64,000 nt of DNA, taken from positions 1,922,001-1,986,000 of the forward strand of contig JACONQ010000003.1 in the NCBI GenBank assembly GCA_014281115.1, in the 5' to 3' direction. The stretch comes from Laburnicola sp. R22_1 (lineage: Eukaryota > Ascomycota > Dothideomycetes > Pleosporales > Didymosphaeriaceae). Under the pieces are notes generated by a model. That model made no database searches, was not told the DNA's origin, and saw only the letters and a program-made list of their open reading frames with translations. Positions 12,180-27,853 of this stretch are shown here, in pieces (positions within the stretch are counted from its first letter, which is position 1; each line of letters opens with the position of its first letter). A program made the position numbers and the translations under genes.

Positions 12180-15100
12180 CCTCTATATCTAGTAGCGGGC
12201 GTTATCTGCCTAAGATGCCTAACTTAGAAAAATTTAATAGCAAAGAAGATAAGGACTATAAGAGGTAGTGTGTACTAGCTATTAATAAATATAAGATTGC
12301 CTTTAATAACGAGGACTAGTGTATTATATACCTTATAAATTATATTAAGGGTAACGCTTAGGCGTTAGTTAAGGATATAAGGCCCTAGTACTTTATAGAG
12401 TATATTAAGGCCTTGGACAAATTCTATAGACATATGTCTATAGACAAGATTATTTAGGCGTTAAATACTCTAGCTAGTTCCTCGTAGCCTCTTATACAAA
12501 AGGCTGGCAAGAGTTTTACAGTATAGCGTATCTATTTTATAACTATTTATAATCTTATCTCTATGCCAAATACTATAATAATTAACTATACCTAGAAGTT
12601 TATAAACTAGTCTATTACTAATATCGCAAATATTTATAAGAAAGATAGTAATAGTCTATTATAGTACTTACGCGATACTAGTAATATTAATAAATAATAT
12701 TAGTACACTATAGCCCTAAAGGCGAAGGCTATAATCATAGGTATATCTATAATATAAATAAAGATAGTAGAGTCTTACGCTTTAATAATATTATCAAAAC
12801 AAAATCTTAATAAGGTTGTATTTAGCTAGACTAAGAAAGAGAGATATATATTAGTGCGCTTAAAACTATGCTTTAAGTATAGTAAGCCTAATTACTAATA
12901 AGATAACTCGCACGAACTCTATCATAATAAGCCTATTATACTATCTACTAATATTCCTATATTACTCGCCGCTCTGTAAGTGTTGTATGCTAACAAATTA
13001 GAAATTAAAGATAAGCCCACTAAGGATAATATTAAAGTTAATAATAATAGCTTTATAATTAACATAGAAAACTAGATACTTCTACGCAAAACTATACACA
13101 AAAGCTAGACTAGTGTAGTGCTAAGAGAATATTAGACTAGATTTAATTAAGTTACAATCAATTTAAAATCGCCGCCACTCTTGCTATTCCACTTAATTAA
13201 GCCTATTCTAGTGGGCACTAAGTCTTCTCCACCTTCTTAACTAACAGTTCTCTTAACATAATAAGTTAGTTAACCTTTCTAAATTAAATATAAATACTAT
13301 AAGAATGGCAAAGGACTTCTATATTTATTAATACAGGGGTAAGTGCGTGTTTTATAAGCTGCTATTAGGTAAAGCAATATAGCTATAAGATAATTAAGAC
13401 TAATAAACCCATATAACTAGCATTAGTAGATGGCAGCAAGGTTAGAAAACTTAGAAAAGCTGTGGATCTTACTATTAAATATAGCAGCCATATGTCTACT
13501 ATACTATACTACATTACTAATATTAGAAAATATAATATTATTCTAGGTATAAATTAGACAGACTATTATAAGGCCGGTAAATTAGTTTAGTAAAACTCAT
13601 TCTATAAAGTTTAAATTAGATCGCTGCTAAACTAACTACTTATATTAAGGACACTCTAAAACTATATACTATAATTAACTATTAAAGAGCGAGTTGCGTA
13701 AACCTTTGCTAGTTAGTAATAAATATATAATTAGTCTATACGCCGCCATTTAATTAGCTGTCCAAGACCCTAATAATATTATCTAAGTGGAGCCCTATTA
13801 TTAGGACTTGCTTAAGCGCCCTCCTAACGATAACGTCTCTCTTAACGCATTTAAGGACAGCTTTCCTAGTTTGGCTACCATAACAACTAAAGAGGACTTT
13901 AATAAGTATATAGACAAGCTAAACTAAGCATCTTAGTTAGATAATAAGCTTTGTAACATAGTCTCTAGATTTGTCTTTAATAAGTTTAAGTAAGTATTTA
14001 GTGCTGTTAAAGCTAACACTCTACCTCCGCGCTATAAGGGAGTTAACTATGTAATTAATATAGACCCAAGCTCTCTAATCCCTTAACCTAAGATCTATAG
14101 GCTAATACGCACTAAAACTAAAGCGGTTAAAAAATATATTAATAAAATGCTAGGCAAAGAGTTTATATGCCCAAGTACATTACTATAGGTAGTGCTAGTA
14201 CTAGTAGCAAAAGAAGCCTAGAGGAGGTCTTTAGATTTGTGTTAACTACTAATAATTAAACGCCATAATGAAAAAGAATCGAAACGCGCCTCCCTCTATT
14301 AAGAAGACGCTTACTAGAATAGTTAAGCTCTCTATTATATTATTAGTAAACGTTATTGCCGCATTTAACACTATACAAATCAAAGAAGGCAATAAAGAGA
14401 AAACAATATTTATAACACAGTATAGGCTATATAAGTACGTAGTTATACCTTTTAGACTCTAAAATTATCTAAAGACTTTTTAGACTTTTATTAATAAGAT
14501 GCTTCGCAAGTATCTTAACAACTTTTATATAGTATACTTAGACAACGTCCTTATATATAGTAAGTAAAAAGATAAGTATAAGGCGCACGTACTTAAGGTA
14601 ATTGCCAGACTTTATAACACTAGCCTATACTTAGATCCCACAAAGTGTAAATAAAACATTAAATAGGTAAAGTATTTAGAACTTATACTCACCATTAATA
14701 GTATTAAAATAAATTCTAAAAAAGTCAAGACTATAATAAATTAGCCAACACCTTAGTATGTAAAGGACGTGCAAGCCTTCCTAGAGTTTATTAACTTTTA
14801 CTAATAGTTTATTACTAGGTTTTTACACCTAGCTAAGCCACTTACTAAACTTATAAGAGATAGCGCGCATAAAGAGTTTCTACTAGCCCTAGACTTAAAG
14901 GCTTTAGCTATGTTTAATAAACTAAAGAAGGCTTTTTACAACACTAATAAAAAGGTCCTAGCTTACTTTAACCCTAATCTAGAAACATGGCTAGAAACTA
15001 ACACTTCTAACTTTATATATACTACAGTACTTTTGTAAATACATAATAGGGTGTTGCGACCTATTATATTCTTATTACATAGGATAACGCCCATAGAATA

Positions 15101-17510
15101 TAACTATAAAATATATAATAAAAAACTCCTTACTATTATCCAAGCTTTTAAGAAGTAACTATTTAAACTTACTAGCACAAAAAATCCTATAAAGGTCCTA
15201 TCTAACCACTAGGCATTATAGATATTTATAACTAATAAATAACTTAACTACTACTAAGCTAGATAGGCTAAGTTTCTATCCAAGTTTAATTTTAAAATCA
15301 CATACCAGCCTAAGGTTTAAGGTAGTAAATCTAACGCTCTAACACATTATTTAAATAACCTACCTTATGATATAAAAGACGTGCGCAGGCAACACTAATG
15401 GTAAGTTATTATTAAGCCATATTAGGTTAACCCAAAACTTAGAATCGCGTATATAGTGTATAAATAGGACGCTAGCGCGCAACACATAGTTTACCTAGCC
15501 TAGGTTATAACTCTCTACTCTATATAAAGTCTTATCTCTATTACGCGCAATATATATAATAATAGCAAAAGATATAATAATATAAAATAAGTTACGCTTA
15601 GCAGTGTGGCAATAAGTATTTTAGGGGAGAAAGGTTTACCTAATAATATGAACCTATCGCCAACACTTTATAACTCTTTAGTAATCACTAACACTTATAA
15701 TAAAGAATCTTAAAACATACCCACTATACCTTATAATAAGTAACTACTAAACACACCTAGCGTGCCTCGTAACAAGCAACTCTAAGCTGCACTCACTATA
15801 CCCCAGGTACTCGCCATGCCCATTAACAAATAATTAAACAATAAACCTACTATGGAGCCTAATAAGTAACTACTAGCGAAGACACTAAGTATGGCAAAAC
15901 TAATAGATAAAATCTGTTTAGCATACCCAATAGATAAGAATTTAATAGCAATTATAATAGCATTAAAAAATAGTTAATAGAGAATTCCATATAATCTTAT
16001 ACATAGAGGCACTAGACTAAAACTTAGCGATTATTAGTTATATGACAGTCTACTATATATATAAGGCAAAGTATATATCCCTAATATTCTAGAACTTCGC
16101 ACCTATATAATTAACTATATACACAAATCGCTCTATAAGGGACATAGAGGAAAACACAAGAGTTACACAAAATTAATGTAGTGGTATTTCTAGCCTAATA
16201 TAATAAGTAACGTCGTCTAGTATATTAAAGCTTATCTACTCTACTAATATATAAAGACCTACTGTAATGGCAAATAAGGCCTATTTTATCTACTACCCAT
16301 ACTAAAATAATACTAGATATTAATCTTAATTAATTATATTACTAAACTTTCGCCTTATATAGTTAATAGTTATATATATAAACACATCCTTATTATAGTT
16401 AACTAACTTAGCAAAAAATAGAAGTTTATACTAGTTATAGACTTATATATTAATACCCTTATATAAGCCTTTATTAAATTTATATAGCATAAAGAAGGAT
16501 ACCCAGAGGATATAGTGTTAGACTAAGGAGCGTAATTTATATTTTACTTCTAAAAATGCCTTTGTTAATGCGTTGGTACAAAACCTAAGTTATTATTATT
16601 ATATTATTCTAAAACTAACAGACAGACAGAAAATGCTAACGCTTTTCTAAATTAATACTTAAGAGCGTTTATTAATTATAAATAAGATAACTAGGCCACC
16701 CTACTACCTATAGCTAAATTTATTGCTAATTCTTTAATAAATATCAGTATGGTTGTAATGCCATTTTACGCTACTAAAGAATACAAACCCCAGTTAAGTC
16801 TAGAGCCGCCACTACTAATTAATAAGGCACTAACTATACCTGCCAAAGCTAACTATGTCTAAGCTAACTATTTTATAGAACATCTTTATTAGTTACGCAA
16901 CAACCTCTATAAAAGTCTTAAATAGGCTTAGGCAAAGCAAGCAAAGTATGCTAATAATAGAAGGCAACTCACTAAAGTCTTTAAAGTTAGTAACTAAGTT
17001 ATAGTTAATTTTTGTTATGCTTATACAACTTAACCCAGCTAATCTTTAGACTATAAGGACTATAGACCATTTATAATTATTAAATTAATTAATAATATAG
17101 CCTATAAAATAGACCTTCTACTAAAGATATAAATCTACAATATATTTCACCCATAGTTATTATATCTACACAAGCAACCACTATCTAGCCAAGCACCTAT
17201 ACCTAAAGACTCTATTAAAATTGTTAATTCTAATATCTAAGATAACTCTAACTACAAAGTTAAAGCAATTTTAGCCACACAACTTAATTAAAATCTAAAG
17301 AATCCACTAATATATAATCGCAAGGGCCTCCTATAGTACAAAGTTAAACAAAAGAACTATCTACTAGGACTAGACAACCTATCGTAGAAGCCATACATAA
17401 ACTTAGTTAGCTTATTAGACCTAGTCTATAATTGGCATAAGGCTTACCCCTCTACTCCTATTTACAGAAAGTTTACCACGCTAATAGGCAAATAGAACAT
17501 ATTATTACAA
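12180..17510 (+). pseudogene. Gypsy-1 gag-pol polyprotein remnant
   Basis: With RIP stops read through, the following can be recognised. A Gag capsid-like region spans about 12190-12720. A degraded CCHC knuckle lies near 12870-12920. A protease (INTGVSACF, about 13325, and NIILGI, about 13535) follows. The reverse transcriptase runs about 14080-14590, including NVIAAFNTIQIKEGN, YKYVVIPFRL and the YLDNVLIYS form of the YLDD box, with Asp changed to Asn. RNase H is at about 14950-15350. Integrase is at about 16060-16950, with a HRGKHKSYTKL-type zinc-binding entry. A chromodomain (about 17250-17455) ends in LVYNWHKAYP. The chromodomain places it among chromoviruses, whose integrases are known to target heterochromatin. 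The true start is unclear because the 5' part is split by the Tc1 element. Confidence 0.82.
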
Positions 17511-18185
17511 AGAATAAGCAAACTTACTACCTTAATATAATATAACGTATAGGCAGTAAGCATTTATATCCTCTCCTACTAACGTAAGTCACTATTATAG
17601 AAAGGATGCCTCTTCTATCTATATTACTATTAATATTTATTATAGCAGTTACGCTCTTAGATAATATAGACTAAGATATTAGCATTATAAGTATAATAGT
17701 AAGATATCTATGTGTGAGAAATTACTTATATACTAGGAGTTGTCTATATATTAGGAACTATATAGTTAAGCCTAATAAAAGCAACTATGCCTAGTAATAA
17801 TAATTGTGCTTAATAATAGTAAACCACTATATATACACACACTAACATTACTACCTATAAGTAAGAATTTAAAAGTTATAATTTATAAGCTATAGTTATA
17901 AGTTATAATTATATAACGTATAAATAAAATTTCGCCAACCTAGCCTAGCAGCTTATACCTAAATTACTAAGAAACACTTGATTTACTATAGCGCCATTAT
18001 ACTAACCTAGTATATAATCTTAGTAATATGCCTAATAAGTAACAAAACTAGCCACAAATGCAACGTGCATTAAAAACCCAGGTATAAGATAACAATTTTA
18101 GGGACTGGGATGCCAGAGGCATAATAAGGGCACAGTATTATTATAAGAGCGATAGAACTACTCTTCTTAGAGGGGGGGGGGGTAG

Positions 18186-18397
18186 TGTAATAGATTAATA
18201 CCTAGAGGCGCCGCGGCCCTAAGGCAGGCCAGAGATAACGCTTTATCTTCGGCGCTAGCCTAACTAGGCCTAGTATCTAGCGTCCACTACGCGCCCACTA
18301 TACAGTAGGCATAAGTAATTACTAGGATCCCCACGCAGTATCTTACCCATAGAGTTTAATTAACTATTATCTTAATTCTAACTATCGATTCTTTATA
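18186..18397 (+). repeat. 3' LTR of Gypsy-1
   Basis: Equal in length (212 bp) to the 5' LTR. It begins TGTAAT directly after the polypurine tract and ends CTTTATA. Its CGCCGCGGCCCTAAGGC block retains more GC than the interior, as expected for a short repeat that escaped part of the RIP damage. Confidence 0.88.
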
Positions 18398-20065
18398 ATT
18401 ATATACACAAAAAAGCGTTTTAGCTATTAATAAAAAGAGTTAGCGCGTTATAAGTAAGGTTAGTAGGCTTAGTACACCTACTATAACTAAAGAAAATCTA
18501 TATACAAAACTATACGTAAGGCTATATTACTATACTATAGTTTAAAGTAGAGAAGAAAGGTATAAAATAGTACTAGTGCTGCAACTATTATCTTCCTCTA
18601 CTATTATCTCTAAAGATTACTAAAAGCAATAGCTATATTAGTAAGTTTATATGCTACTTATAAGATATATACTAGATAGGAAGCTTACACATACTATAGG
18701 TATACTAATACTCTATCTCTATATTAAAGTTAATTATAAAGAGACTTCTATTACTATTACTCTATTTTCTACTATTCTTCTAAGCCCTAATGCTAAAAGT
18801 ATAGTTAACACCGACTAAAAGTACGCTCTAATCTATCTATCTAAAGATACTAGGTCTACACTAGAGTACTACTCTATCTAGAAAATTATTAATAAAAAGT
18901 AGAAGGTATATTTTACTCTATATAACGTAGTTCTAGTATACTAGTTAAGCTAGTAATAAATTAGTAACTAAAGGCGCCACAATAGACGCGTAGGGTTGCT
19001 ACTATAGTTTCTCATATTATTACTAGTTAGAAAGGTAGTAATAATTTTAGAAAAAGGTAATAAGGGAAATAAGAAAATAAAGGTATTTATTAATAAGTTG
19101 CTAAAGAAAAAGAGCGTTATATAGATACGTTAGATCCTTATAGTTATAATATTAAATAAGCGTATTATATAAGTGTACTATATAGTAACGCACAAATAGA
19201 ACACAATTACTAATAATAGTAATAATAAAGTAAGACTTAGTTTTCTATATACGCTTTAAGTAACTTTTAATAGATATTAGAGCGCTGATAAATAGTAAGG
19301 CAAGTGGATAGTAATTGCTATTATGTTAGTAGAAACTAGAAGTAGATTATATTTTTAGGCGCTAGACTAGAGTGGCCTTTCTATCCTAACCTACGCAGAC
19401 TTAAATTAAAACAAAATGTGGTTAAAAGGGTAATTAACACTAAATAAATAATACGACAGAGGTAGTTATATATCTATATATATATAATAACAATAATAAG
19501 AATAATAGAACTAACCAGAATTAGTATTATAAAGATTAAACGTATAATAGAATTAACTATATAGTAATAGAGTATAAGTAGTATAGTAAATAAATAACTT
19601 TAGCTAGTTTATTAGAGTTCTACTATATTAATAAGTTAAAGTCCTATTATACTAACAAGTATATAGGGACTACACGTATAGAATTTAACTTCTAGCTTAC
19701 TTTCTACTAGTTTAGTTACCTTATACTTAGCTATATTAATTACATTTACTAGATATATTTTTAAAGATAATTGAAAGAAATAAGCAAATATTATAAAAGA
19801 CTCTAAAAGAATAAAGTAAGGCTATATAATCTAGAAAAGATATAATATAAGTACTAGAGTAGAATCTATATAAAATAGCTATAAGAAATATTAAGTATAT
19901 ATAAATATATACTTATACTATAGATTTTCTATAAAAAATAAATAAAGTATTAGCTAAATATAAAGTGCCATTTAGTAATAAAAGTAAGCATATATATAAT
20001 TTATGTATATTATAGTGCTAAAATATATATTTAAAAGTTTTAAGTACTTAATTATGTAGTAATAT
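18398..20065. other. AT-rich relic DNA with a diverged family X relative
   Basis: About 18650-19440 resembles family X at low identity. Shared phrases include 'tacactagagt' with 'tctat', and the end-block with 'taacctac' and 'taaattaaa'. It lacks clear ends. Bases 19441-20065 are AT-rich with no recognisable content, up to the Copia insertion at 20066. Confidence 0.4.
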
Positions 20066-20356
20066 TGTTAGATAGACAGTTACTGTGAAATCCAGTGGGT
20101 AGGTGTGTACGATCATATGGCCCCTTACAGTGGTAATTAGTGTAAATCACAGTGATTTCACATTGAAATATACTGAGGAGGCTGGCGCACTACTGTTTTA
20201 CACTGCCCCTGTACTATTCTAAATAGTACTAGTGCGGCTTAGTACTAGATAGTTACTTCTCGCGGTAGCCGAGCTTCTCCGAAGAGAACACACAATTAAT
20301 CAATCAACCCACCACTTTTCCATCTCAACTTATCAAGAATACCCGTATATTTGACA
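20066..20356 (+). repeat. 5' LTR of Copia element
   Basis: This 291-bp LTR starts TGTTAGATAGACAG and ends ATATTTGACA. It is nearly identical to 25252-25544. It is much less mutated than the coding interior, and CA and TG dinucleotides are still common. Confidence 0.95.
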
Positions 20357-20397
20357 ATTAAGAGTCTCACTGCCTTAATCGACCCTAAGAAAAGACA

Positions 20398-23300
20398 ATG
20401 TCGCTGTTAACGCTCCGCGACTCAACGATTGTGTTGACTGATTACACTAACTATACACTATGGCTGTAGCAGCTAAAAGCGCGATGCGAGCTAATGGATA
20501 TATGGCCCATTATTAATCCAGACGGAGCCAAACTCCCACGCGAAAAGCCGACACCGCCGTCGCCGCCAGAAATAGCGAGTTACCAGCCGATTATCCGCGT
20601 AAACAACAACAATTAATAGAACCCTCTAACACGCCTATTAGAGCTATTAAACTTAGGCCTTAAGGCATATAAGGAGGACATTAAGTTCTATAAGATACAG
20701 CTTAAGGACTATAAGATTAAGGACAAAGAATACTAAGAAGAGAGAACAAGTCTTAAGAAAGTGGTTATCTATATCTAATCTACTATATCGCAACACCTGC
20801 AACGTAACTGCTGCAAGCCTAGAGAGCAGATTTAAAAATAGATCAAATCTCTAACGTAGACAGTAGGCGTTAATAAGGAAGACAAGCGGGATAGGGCGAG
20901 AGCACGATACCTACAGGCTCTTAAGCCAATAAGACAACCCTTAAACTGGGATACCTGGCTAACTAAGTATAATCAGGCAGCTACAGAAGCAGAGACGAAT
21001 AATATCGCTAAAGTACAATTAATCTATAATACTATAAAGGACTTCCTAACTACAATTATAAAGGCTGCCCCTACCTAGGGCGTGTCCTTTTAAGAAACTG
21101 GACGCCAAGACGCAGATATAATAAGGAAGGAGATAATAAAACGCTTCTAAGAATATATAGCAATACTCCACCTAATTAAGGGCAAATAGCATAGGGGCGC
21201 CTTTACTACTAGTAAGCCATCTCTTGCTACTAGTAGTGCATTCACCCTAGGCACTAACAGGGACGCCTCTTACGCTGCTAAAGACGCGCCATTTTCTACA
21301 AATAACCAACGTGGATAGGGGAGACCTTAACAAAAACAATCCTTTAGTTAAAGTACTATATCTAAGCAGTCCTTAATAGAGGATATAATGGCAGTTAAAG
21401 GCAGAAAATGCCCTACTTGTGGACAAAGGCATAGTCTAAAAGACTGCTTCTACGCATACCTAGATTATGCACTAGAGTAGTTTAGGCCACAACCTGGCTT
21501 TATAAACATAGTATAATACAGGATCTAAAATAATTCAGATCTATAAGAGAAGATAAGGAAGGTGAAAAGACTAAGGTCTTAAACACCTAGAATTAAACTA
21601 TCGCATACTCCTACTCCAACCCAAATTACTAAGGTTACTAACGATAAATGACTAGATAGCAGATAAATCACTGTCCTCTTAGCGAGCTTTAATGCTATCG
21701 CATCTTCCTACTACTTAGACCTAAATACCTATCCACTACGTTACTCCGCGATCCTTAATTCTGGCACAATATGCTACATCTTTAATAATATTAACCATTT
21801 TGTCACGATGCGACCACTATTGCCAGGAGACTTTATATAGGCGGGATTATTATGAGTTTAGATAAGGGGATATAGGAGTGTCTATCTACACGTTAAGAGC
21901 GTACACGGAAATAGGGTACTAAGGCTAGACAACATCGCCTACTGCCCTAATCTGCTATGTAATCTCGTGTCCTTCTAATTACTCTATAGGCAAGGCCTCT
22001 GGTGGGATATAAAGGCAGATCCAACAACAATTAAAAGAAGGGACAATACAGTCCTGGCTAACCTTTAAGAACTCTATAGTCAATAGGTACTAGAATATAT
22101 GCCCAAACAAAATCGTACTATACACAATAGTACGTATGCCACACACAAAATTACAACGCGCACCGCATAAGGTGCGCAGAAGGCAGACGCTATCACATGG
22201 CATAAACAACTAGGCCACCCAGGTCCTTAGGCACTAGAACACACTGTGAATCACTATAAGGGGGTGCGCCTTAAAGGACTTACTATAGTCCAATGCAACG
22301 CCTGCGGCAGATTAAAGCTTAAGCGACAAATTAGACAATAACCTAGGCAAATTAATAACAGTCCTAGCGAGAGAGTCGCTATAGACTTTCACGATTATAA
22401 AGATCAGAGCTTTACTAGCAAGAAAAGCCAGATGCTTATCACCAATCGATTCTTAGGCATAGCTTGGGATTTCTACCTCAAAGACAATCGACTAGCACGA
22501 ACAATTATTAAGTTGCTAAAGGAATTTGTACTATTTATAAAAGTACAATTTAATATAACAGTTAAGGTTATCGAATCTAACAATGAGATCTTTTCAGTTA
22601 AACAAGACGTTCATAGGTGGTGCGTCAGTGAAGGTATTATTATCGAGCCTTTAGCACCTGATACCCAAGCTTAAAATAGAGGAGCTGAACGCTTAGGGGG
22701 TATAATTAAGGAGAAGGGTCGTGCAATGCGACTTGACGCCAATCTCCCTTTTAACCTATGGCCAGAAATCACACGAGCGGCCGTATACCTATACAATCGA
22801 ACTCCGAACTACGCTAACTAATAGCGATCACCACACGAAGTATTCTTTACAATAGTTGCTTTTTAAAATAGCATTGTCACTTAACTAAAGAAACTAAACT
22901 AGGCTTACCTTAGGGCCTATGGCTGTAAAGCCTTCGCCTTAACTAATAATACTAAACGCGGCAAGAGCAAGCTCCAAAGGTTAGACCTGAAGGCATAGGT
23001 TGGATACCTAGTAGGCTACTAATTATTAAATATCTAGAGGATATAAATCCCACTACTTAACAAAGTTATTAGTACACGCGATATTATCTTTAACAAAGAT
23101 AAGGTATTCTTAGGTAAAACAGAGAACCTATTAAACAACCTTATACACAGCACTACTAAAGAGATTGCTATATAAACCCAATTAGTAGAGTTGCCACCTC
23201 CACTACCTAAGCAAGAAAACACTAAATTCTTCTATAAGGATAAGTTAATCACTAACACCCGCAATCGCGAGGATGAAGAAGAAGACCCGCCAGGGTATTA

Positions 23301-25191
23301 CTAAGAAAGGAAGATTAATTACACCTACCTAACACCACCAGTGACACCTTCGCCTATTGCATTGCTTGTCTAATTAATAGCGAGCTTCGAACACAATTAA
23401 CACAACTAGTTACCTATTAGATTACCACAGCTAGATTAACGCGCTGTGCTATAGGCAGCCGCTTTCCTAGCAGGTATACAAGTAGAAAGCAGAGGCAAGT
23501 ATAAGGGGAAGCCGCTTAACAAAGCTTAATTCAATCGCATGCTCGCAACAGGATAGAAACCCCACTAAAGTTAATTACTAGAACCTCCATCTAGCGGAAC
23601 ACAGATAGACAATCACCCGCTATTTAATATGTGGAAGGAGGCCAAGCAGGTACACCTACAAAGCTACAAGGAAATAAAGTCTTAGAGTAAGGTGTCCATT
23701 ACCCCAGTGCGATTACGCGGCCACCAAATTCTTAATTGTATGTGGGTGTATACTTACAAACTTGACAAACATTATTAATTTTAGAAGTGTAAGGCTAGGT
23801 TAGTAGTGCGCGGAGATTAACAACGCCACCTTACTACTTAAGACACCTATGCTGCAGCCCTCGCAGGACAATCATTTCGCCTGCTCATGTCCATGGCAGC
23901 TTAATACGACCTAGAGCTCAGCCAGTACGACGTCACCAACGCTTTCGTCCATGCGAATCTGGACAGAGAACTCTATATAAGAATGCCGCGAGGTTACACA
24001 CAACCTAGCACTATTCTACAGTTGCATAAGGCACTGTATGGTCTTCAAATCTCACTACTGCTGTGGCAGAGAGAATTTACTAGCGCTCTTAGGGATCTTA
24101 GTTTTACTATAGTCCCTTATAAGCCTTGCTATATAATCAAAAACAGCATTATTATCTTCTTCTATGTGGATGACCTCATCGTCGCCTACTCTAAAGATCA
24201 GAAACACGCTGCTAACGCAGTGATAGAAAAGATAAGTACACAGTTTATCCTCACTAGTGGTAATTATCTTTAGTGGTTTCTAGGGATTGAAATCGTCAGA
24301 GACCGTGCAAATAGGCAACTCTAGCTGTCACAGGCGTTCTATATAGACAAGATTAGTCGCCTAATCAACTAACGCGACCTTAAACACGATACCCCAATAT
24401 CCGCAGTCGAACTGCTACCCTAAGAAGGACTCGCTACAAAGGCTGAGATTAATCAATACCAGCAAAAGATCAGATCAATCCTATACGCTGCAGTAACCAC
24501 GCGCCCTAATATCGCTTTCGCAAGCTCCTGATTATCGCGCTTCCTATTAAATCCCAGCGACAACTATCACAAAGCCGCCGACCGTGTACTGCTATACTTA
24601 TCCTCCACCCAATTACTAGGGCTACGCTTTGGAGGTGCAGACACCTACAAGATTGCTAGCGACGCATCGTTTGCAGACAATACCCTCAACAGAAAGAGCT
24701 TGCAAGGATGCATTATCAAGCTATTTAGTGGACTTGTCGCCTAGAAGGCAAATAAGCAAGACACAGTCACCACCTTAATAACTAAAGCTAAGTTGCTAGC
24801 ACTCTTACAAGTCGCAAAGGAGGCACTATTTACAGCTTGGTTGCTCGCTGAACTCAAGATCAAACTCTTACCTTTAACAATTACTATCAATTGCGACAAT
24901 TAACAAACTATTCAACTTGTTACTAAAGAAATTGCCAAGTTACAAACAAAGCTTAGGCACGTTAACATACACAATTATTGGCTTTAACAAGAAGTAGTAC
25001 GTGGAGCTATTAAAATCCAGTACCAACAATTAGAAGAAATAGCAGCAGATAGTCTTACAAAGGCTCTGCCAGCTGGCAAATAGACTAAGTTCGTAAATCA
25101 ACTCGGACTTGAAGACGTCAGGGGTAGGATCACCGACCAAGAGGTCGACCTTGACGAATTGGAAGACAGGATGGAAGCTTTTGGACTATGA
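20398..25191 (+). pseudogene. Copia gag-pol polyprotein (single frame, nonsense-broken)
   Basis: From ATG at 20398 to TGA at 25189-25191 there are 1598 codons in one frame with no net indel; only TAA/TAG codons interrupt it. The N-terminus carries a Copia Gag signature (NYTLWL, then an INPDG block). The knuckle CPTCGQRHSLKDC is at about residue 338 (21409). The protease reads ILNSGT, with the catalytic Asp of DSG changed to Asn (about 21757). The Gag-pre-integrase HHCC motif (HKQLGHPG..CNACG) is at about 22201-22311. The integrase core includes RVAIDFHDY (about 22374) and continues through 22670. The reverse transcriptase contains YVDDLIVAYS (about 24163). RNase H spans about 24640-25080 and ends with DSLTKALP. 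It would make virus-like particles, cDNA and integration complex. Confidence 0.93.
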
Positions 25192-25251
25192 GTTATAGTA
25201 CGGCTGCGAAGAATTAGGTCCAGCTTGAGATGGTTCCAAGCTGAGGGGGTG

Positions 25252-25544
25252 TGTCAGATAGACAGTCACTGTGAAATCCAGTGGGTAGGTGTGTACGATC
25301 ATATGGCCCCTTACAGTGGTAATCAGTGTAAATCACAGTGATTTCACATTGAAATACACTGAGGAGGCTGGCGCACTACTATTTTACACTGCCCCTGTAC
25401 TATTCTAAATAGTACTAGTGCGGCTTAGTACTAGATAGTTACTTCTCGCGGTAGCCAAGCTTCTCCGAAGAGAACACACACAATCAATCAATCAACCCAC
25501 CACTTTTCCATCTCAACTCATCAAGAATACCCGTATATTTGACA
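25252..25544 (+). repeat. 3' LTR of Copia element
   Basis: This 293-bp partner of 20066-20356 starts TGTCAGATAGACAG directly after the polypurine tract GAGGGGGTG. It contains one extra CA step in the ACACACAATC segment. Confidence 0.95.
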
Positions 25545-25549
25545 AATAT

Positions 25550-26984
<1,435 letters not shown>

Positions 26985-27415
26985 TATTCCTATTTATTCC
27001 CTTTTGGGTAGGAGTATAAACTACCTCCACTTATTAGTTTTTAAGTAGCCCTACTATATTTAATTACTACGTTTTTTTATTACGTTACTAGCGCCCACAT
27101 AATATTATATAATATTATATATATGCTAAGCCCTAGGACTAGAGCGCGTTGAAGTTTTTCTAATGCCTCCTCTAGCTTCTAAGATAACTAACCTTATAAT
27201 AATAACATCCTAACTTACTTGTCCACCTATTATATTACTAGATAATTAATACTATCTTATAATCCTTTACTGCGTTACTAGATTATTAACTACTTAAAAT
27301 CTCTACTTTGCTCTACTGCTATAATATATAACAAATTACGCGCGCGCACTACTTACCTCTAACGCTAAATAGCACCCTAACACTTTACTAGCCTTACTCT
27401 ATCTATTACCTATAG

Positions 27416-27564
27416 TGTAGTAGAATAAACTCTACTATACGGATTACGTAGTAAGCTAGTGCCCAATTAGCTCTTAAGAATTTAATAGGCAGTTTCTTTC
27501 TTCTAGCATACATAACTTAATCTATCTTTCTACTAAGTTCTAAATAGGACTAGGTTCTTCTATA
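27416..27564 (+). repeat. 5' LTR of Gypsy-2
   Basis: This 149-bp LTR starts TGTAGTAGAATAAACTC and ends TTCTTCTATA. It aligns end to end with 40099-40247; differences are nearly all transitions. Confidence 0.88.
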
Positions 27565-27853
27565 AAATTAGCAACTAACCCACAACTCAAATCTCTAAAA
27601 CTTTAACCTTAGAAAGGCCATTATATTAGTACTCTAATATAGACGAGTAGTGTTGTCTAAGAAAAAAATAAGATAGAATAATAGCGACACGCAGCGGTGT
27701 GCAGAATAGTGCATACTAGGGACAGAACGAAACCCTAAAAAAGACTTATGGGCGAAATTAGGCGCAACTAAGCATAGCGCTAATCTTAAAATAGAAATAT
27801 AACCTAAGCTTTAATTAGCTACTATACTAGCGCTTATTAAACCACACTACTAG

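Larger units (their letters stand above)
8098..18397 (+). mobile_element. Gypsy-1: Ty3/Gypsy LTR retrotransposon, RIP-inactivated
   Basis: Two 212-bp LTRs (8098-8309, 18186-18397) bound a 10.3-kb element with domains in Ty3/Gypsy order: Gag, zinc knuckle, protease, reverse transcriptase, RNase H, integrase and chromodomain. A G-rich polypurine tract (AGAGGGGGGGGGG, about 18170-18182) precedes the 3' LTR. A Tc1/mariner element (9097-11235) sits in its 5' part. I could not find a clean target duplication: TATTA precedes the left LTR and ATTAT follows the right one. The interior is saturated with TAA/TAG, so the element is dead. Confidence 0.88.
20066..25544 (+). mobile_element. Copia LTR retrotransposon, complete but RIP-inactivated
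   Basis: This 5479-bp element is flanked by a perfect 5-bp duplication AATAT (20061-20065, 25545-25549). LTRs of 291 and 293 bp begin TGTTA/TGTCA and end TTTGACA, and differ at only about a dozen sites, mostly C/T and G/A. The order of domains (Gag with zinc knuckle, protease, integrase, reverse transcriptase, RNase H) is Ty1/Copia. A polypurine tract (CTGAGGGGGTG) abuts the 3' LTR. Copies retaining this much LTR identity are young relative to the Gypsy elements here. Confidence 0.95.

Noticed and set aside
14268..14462. Stand-alone 64-residue gene
   Set aside because: It is the conserved reverse transcriptase centre of Gypsy-1 between two RIP stops, not a gene.
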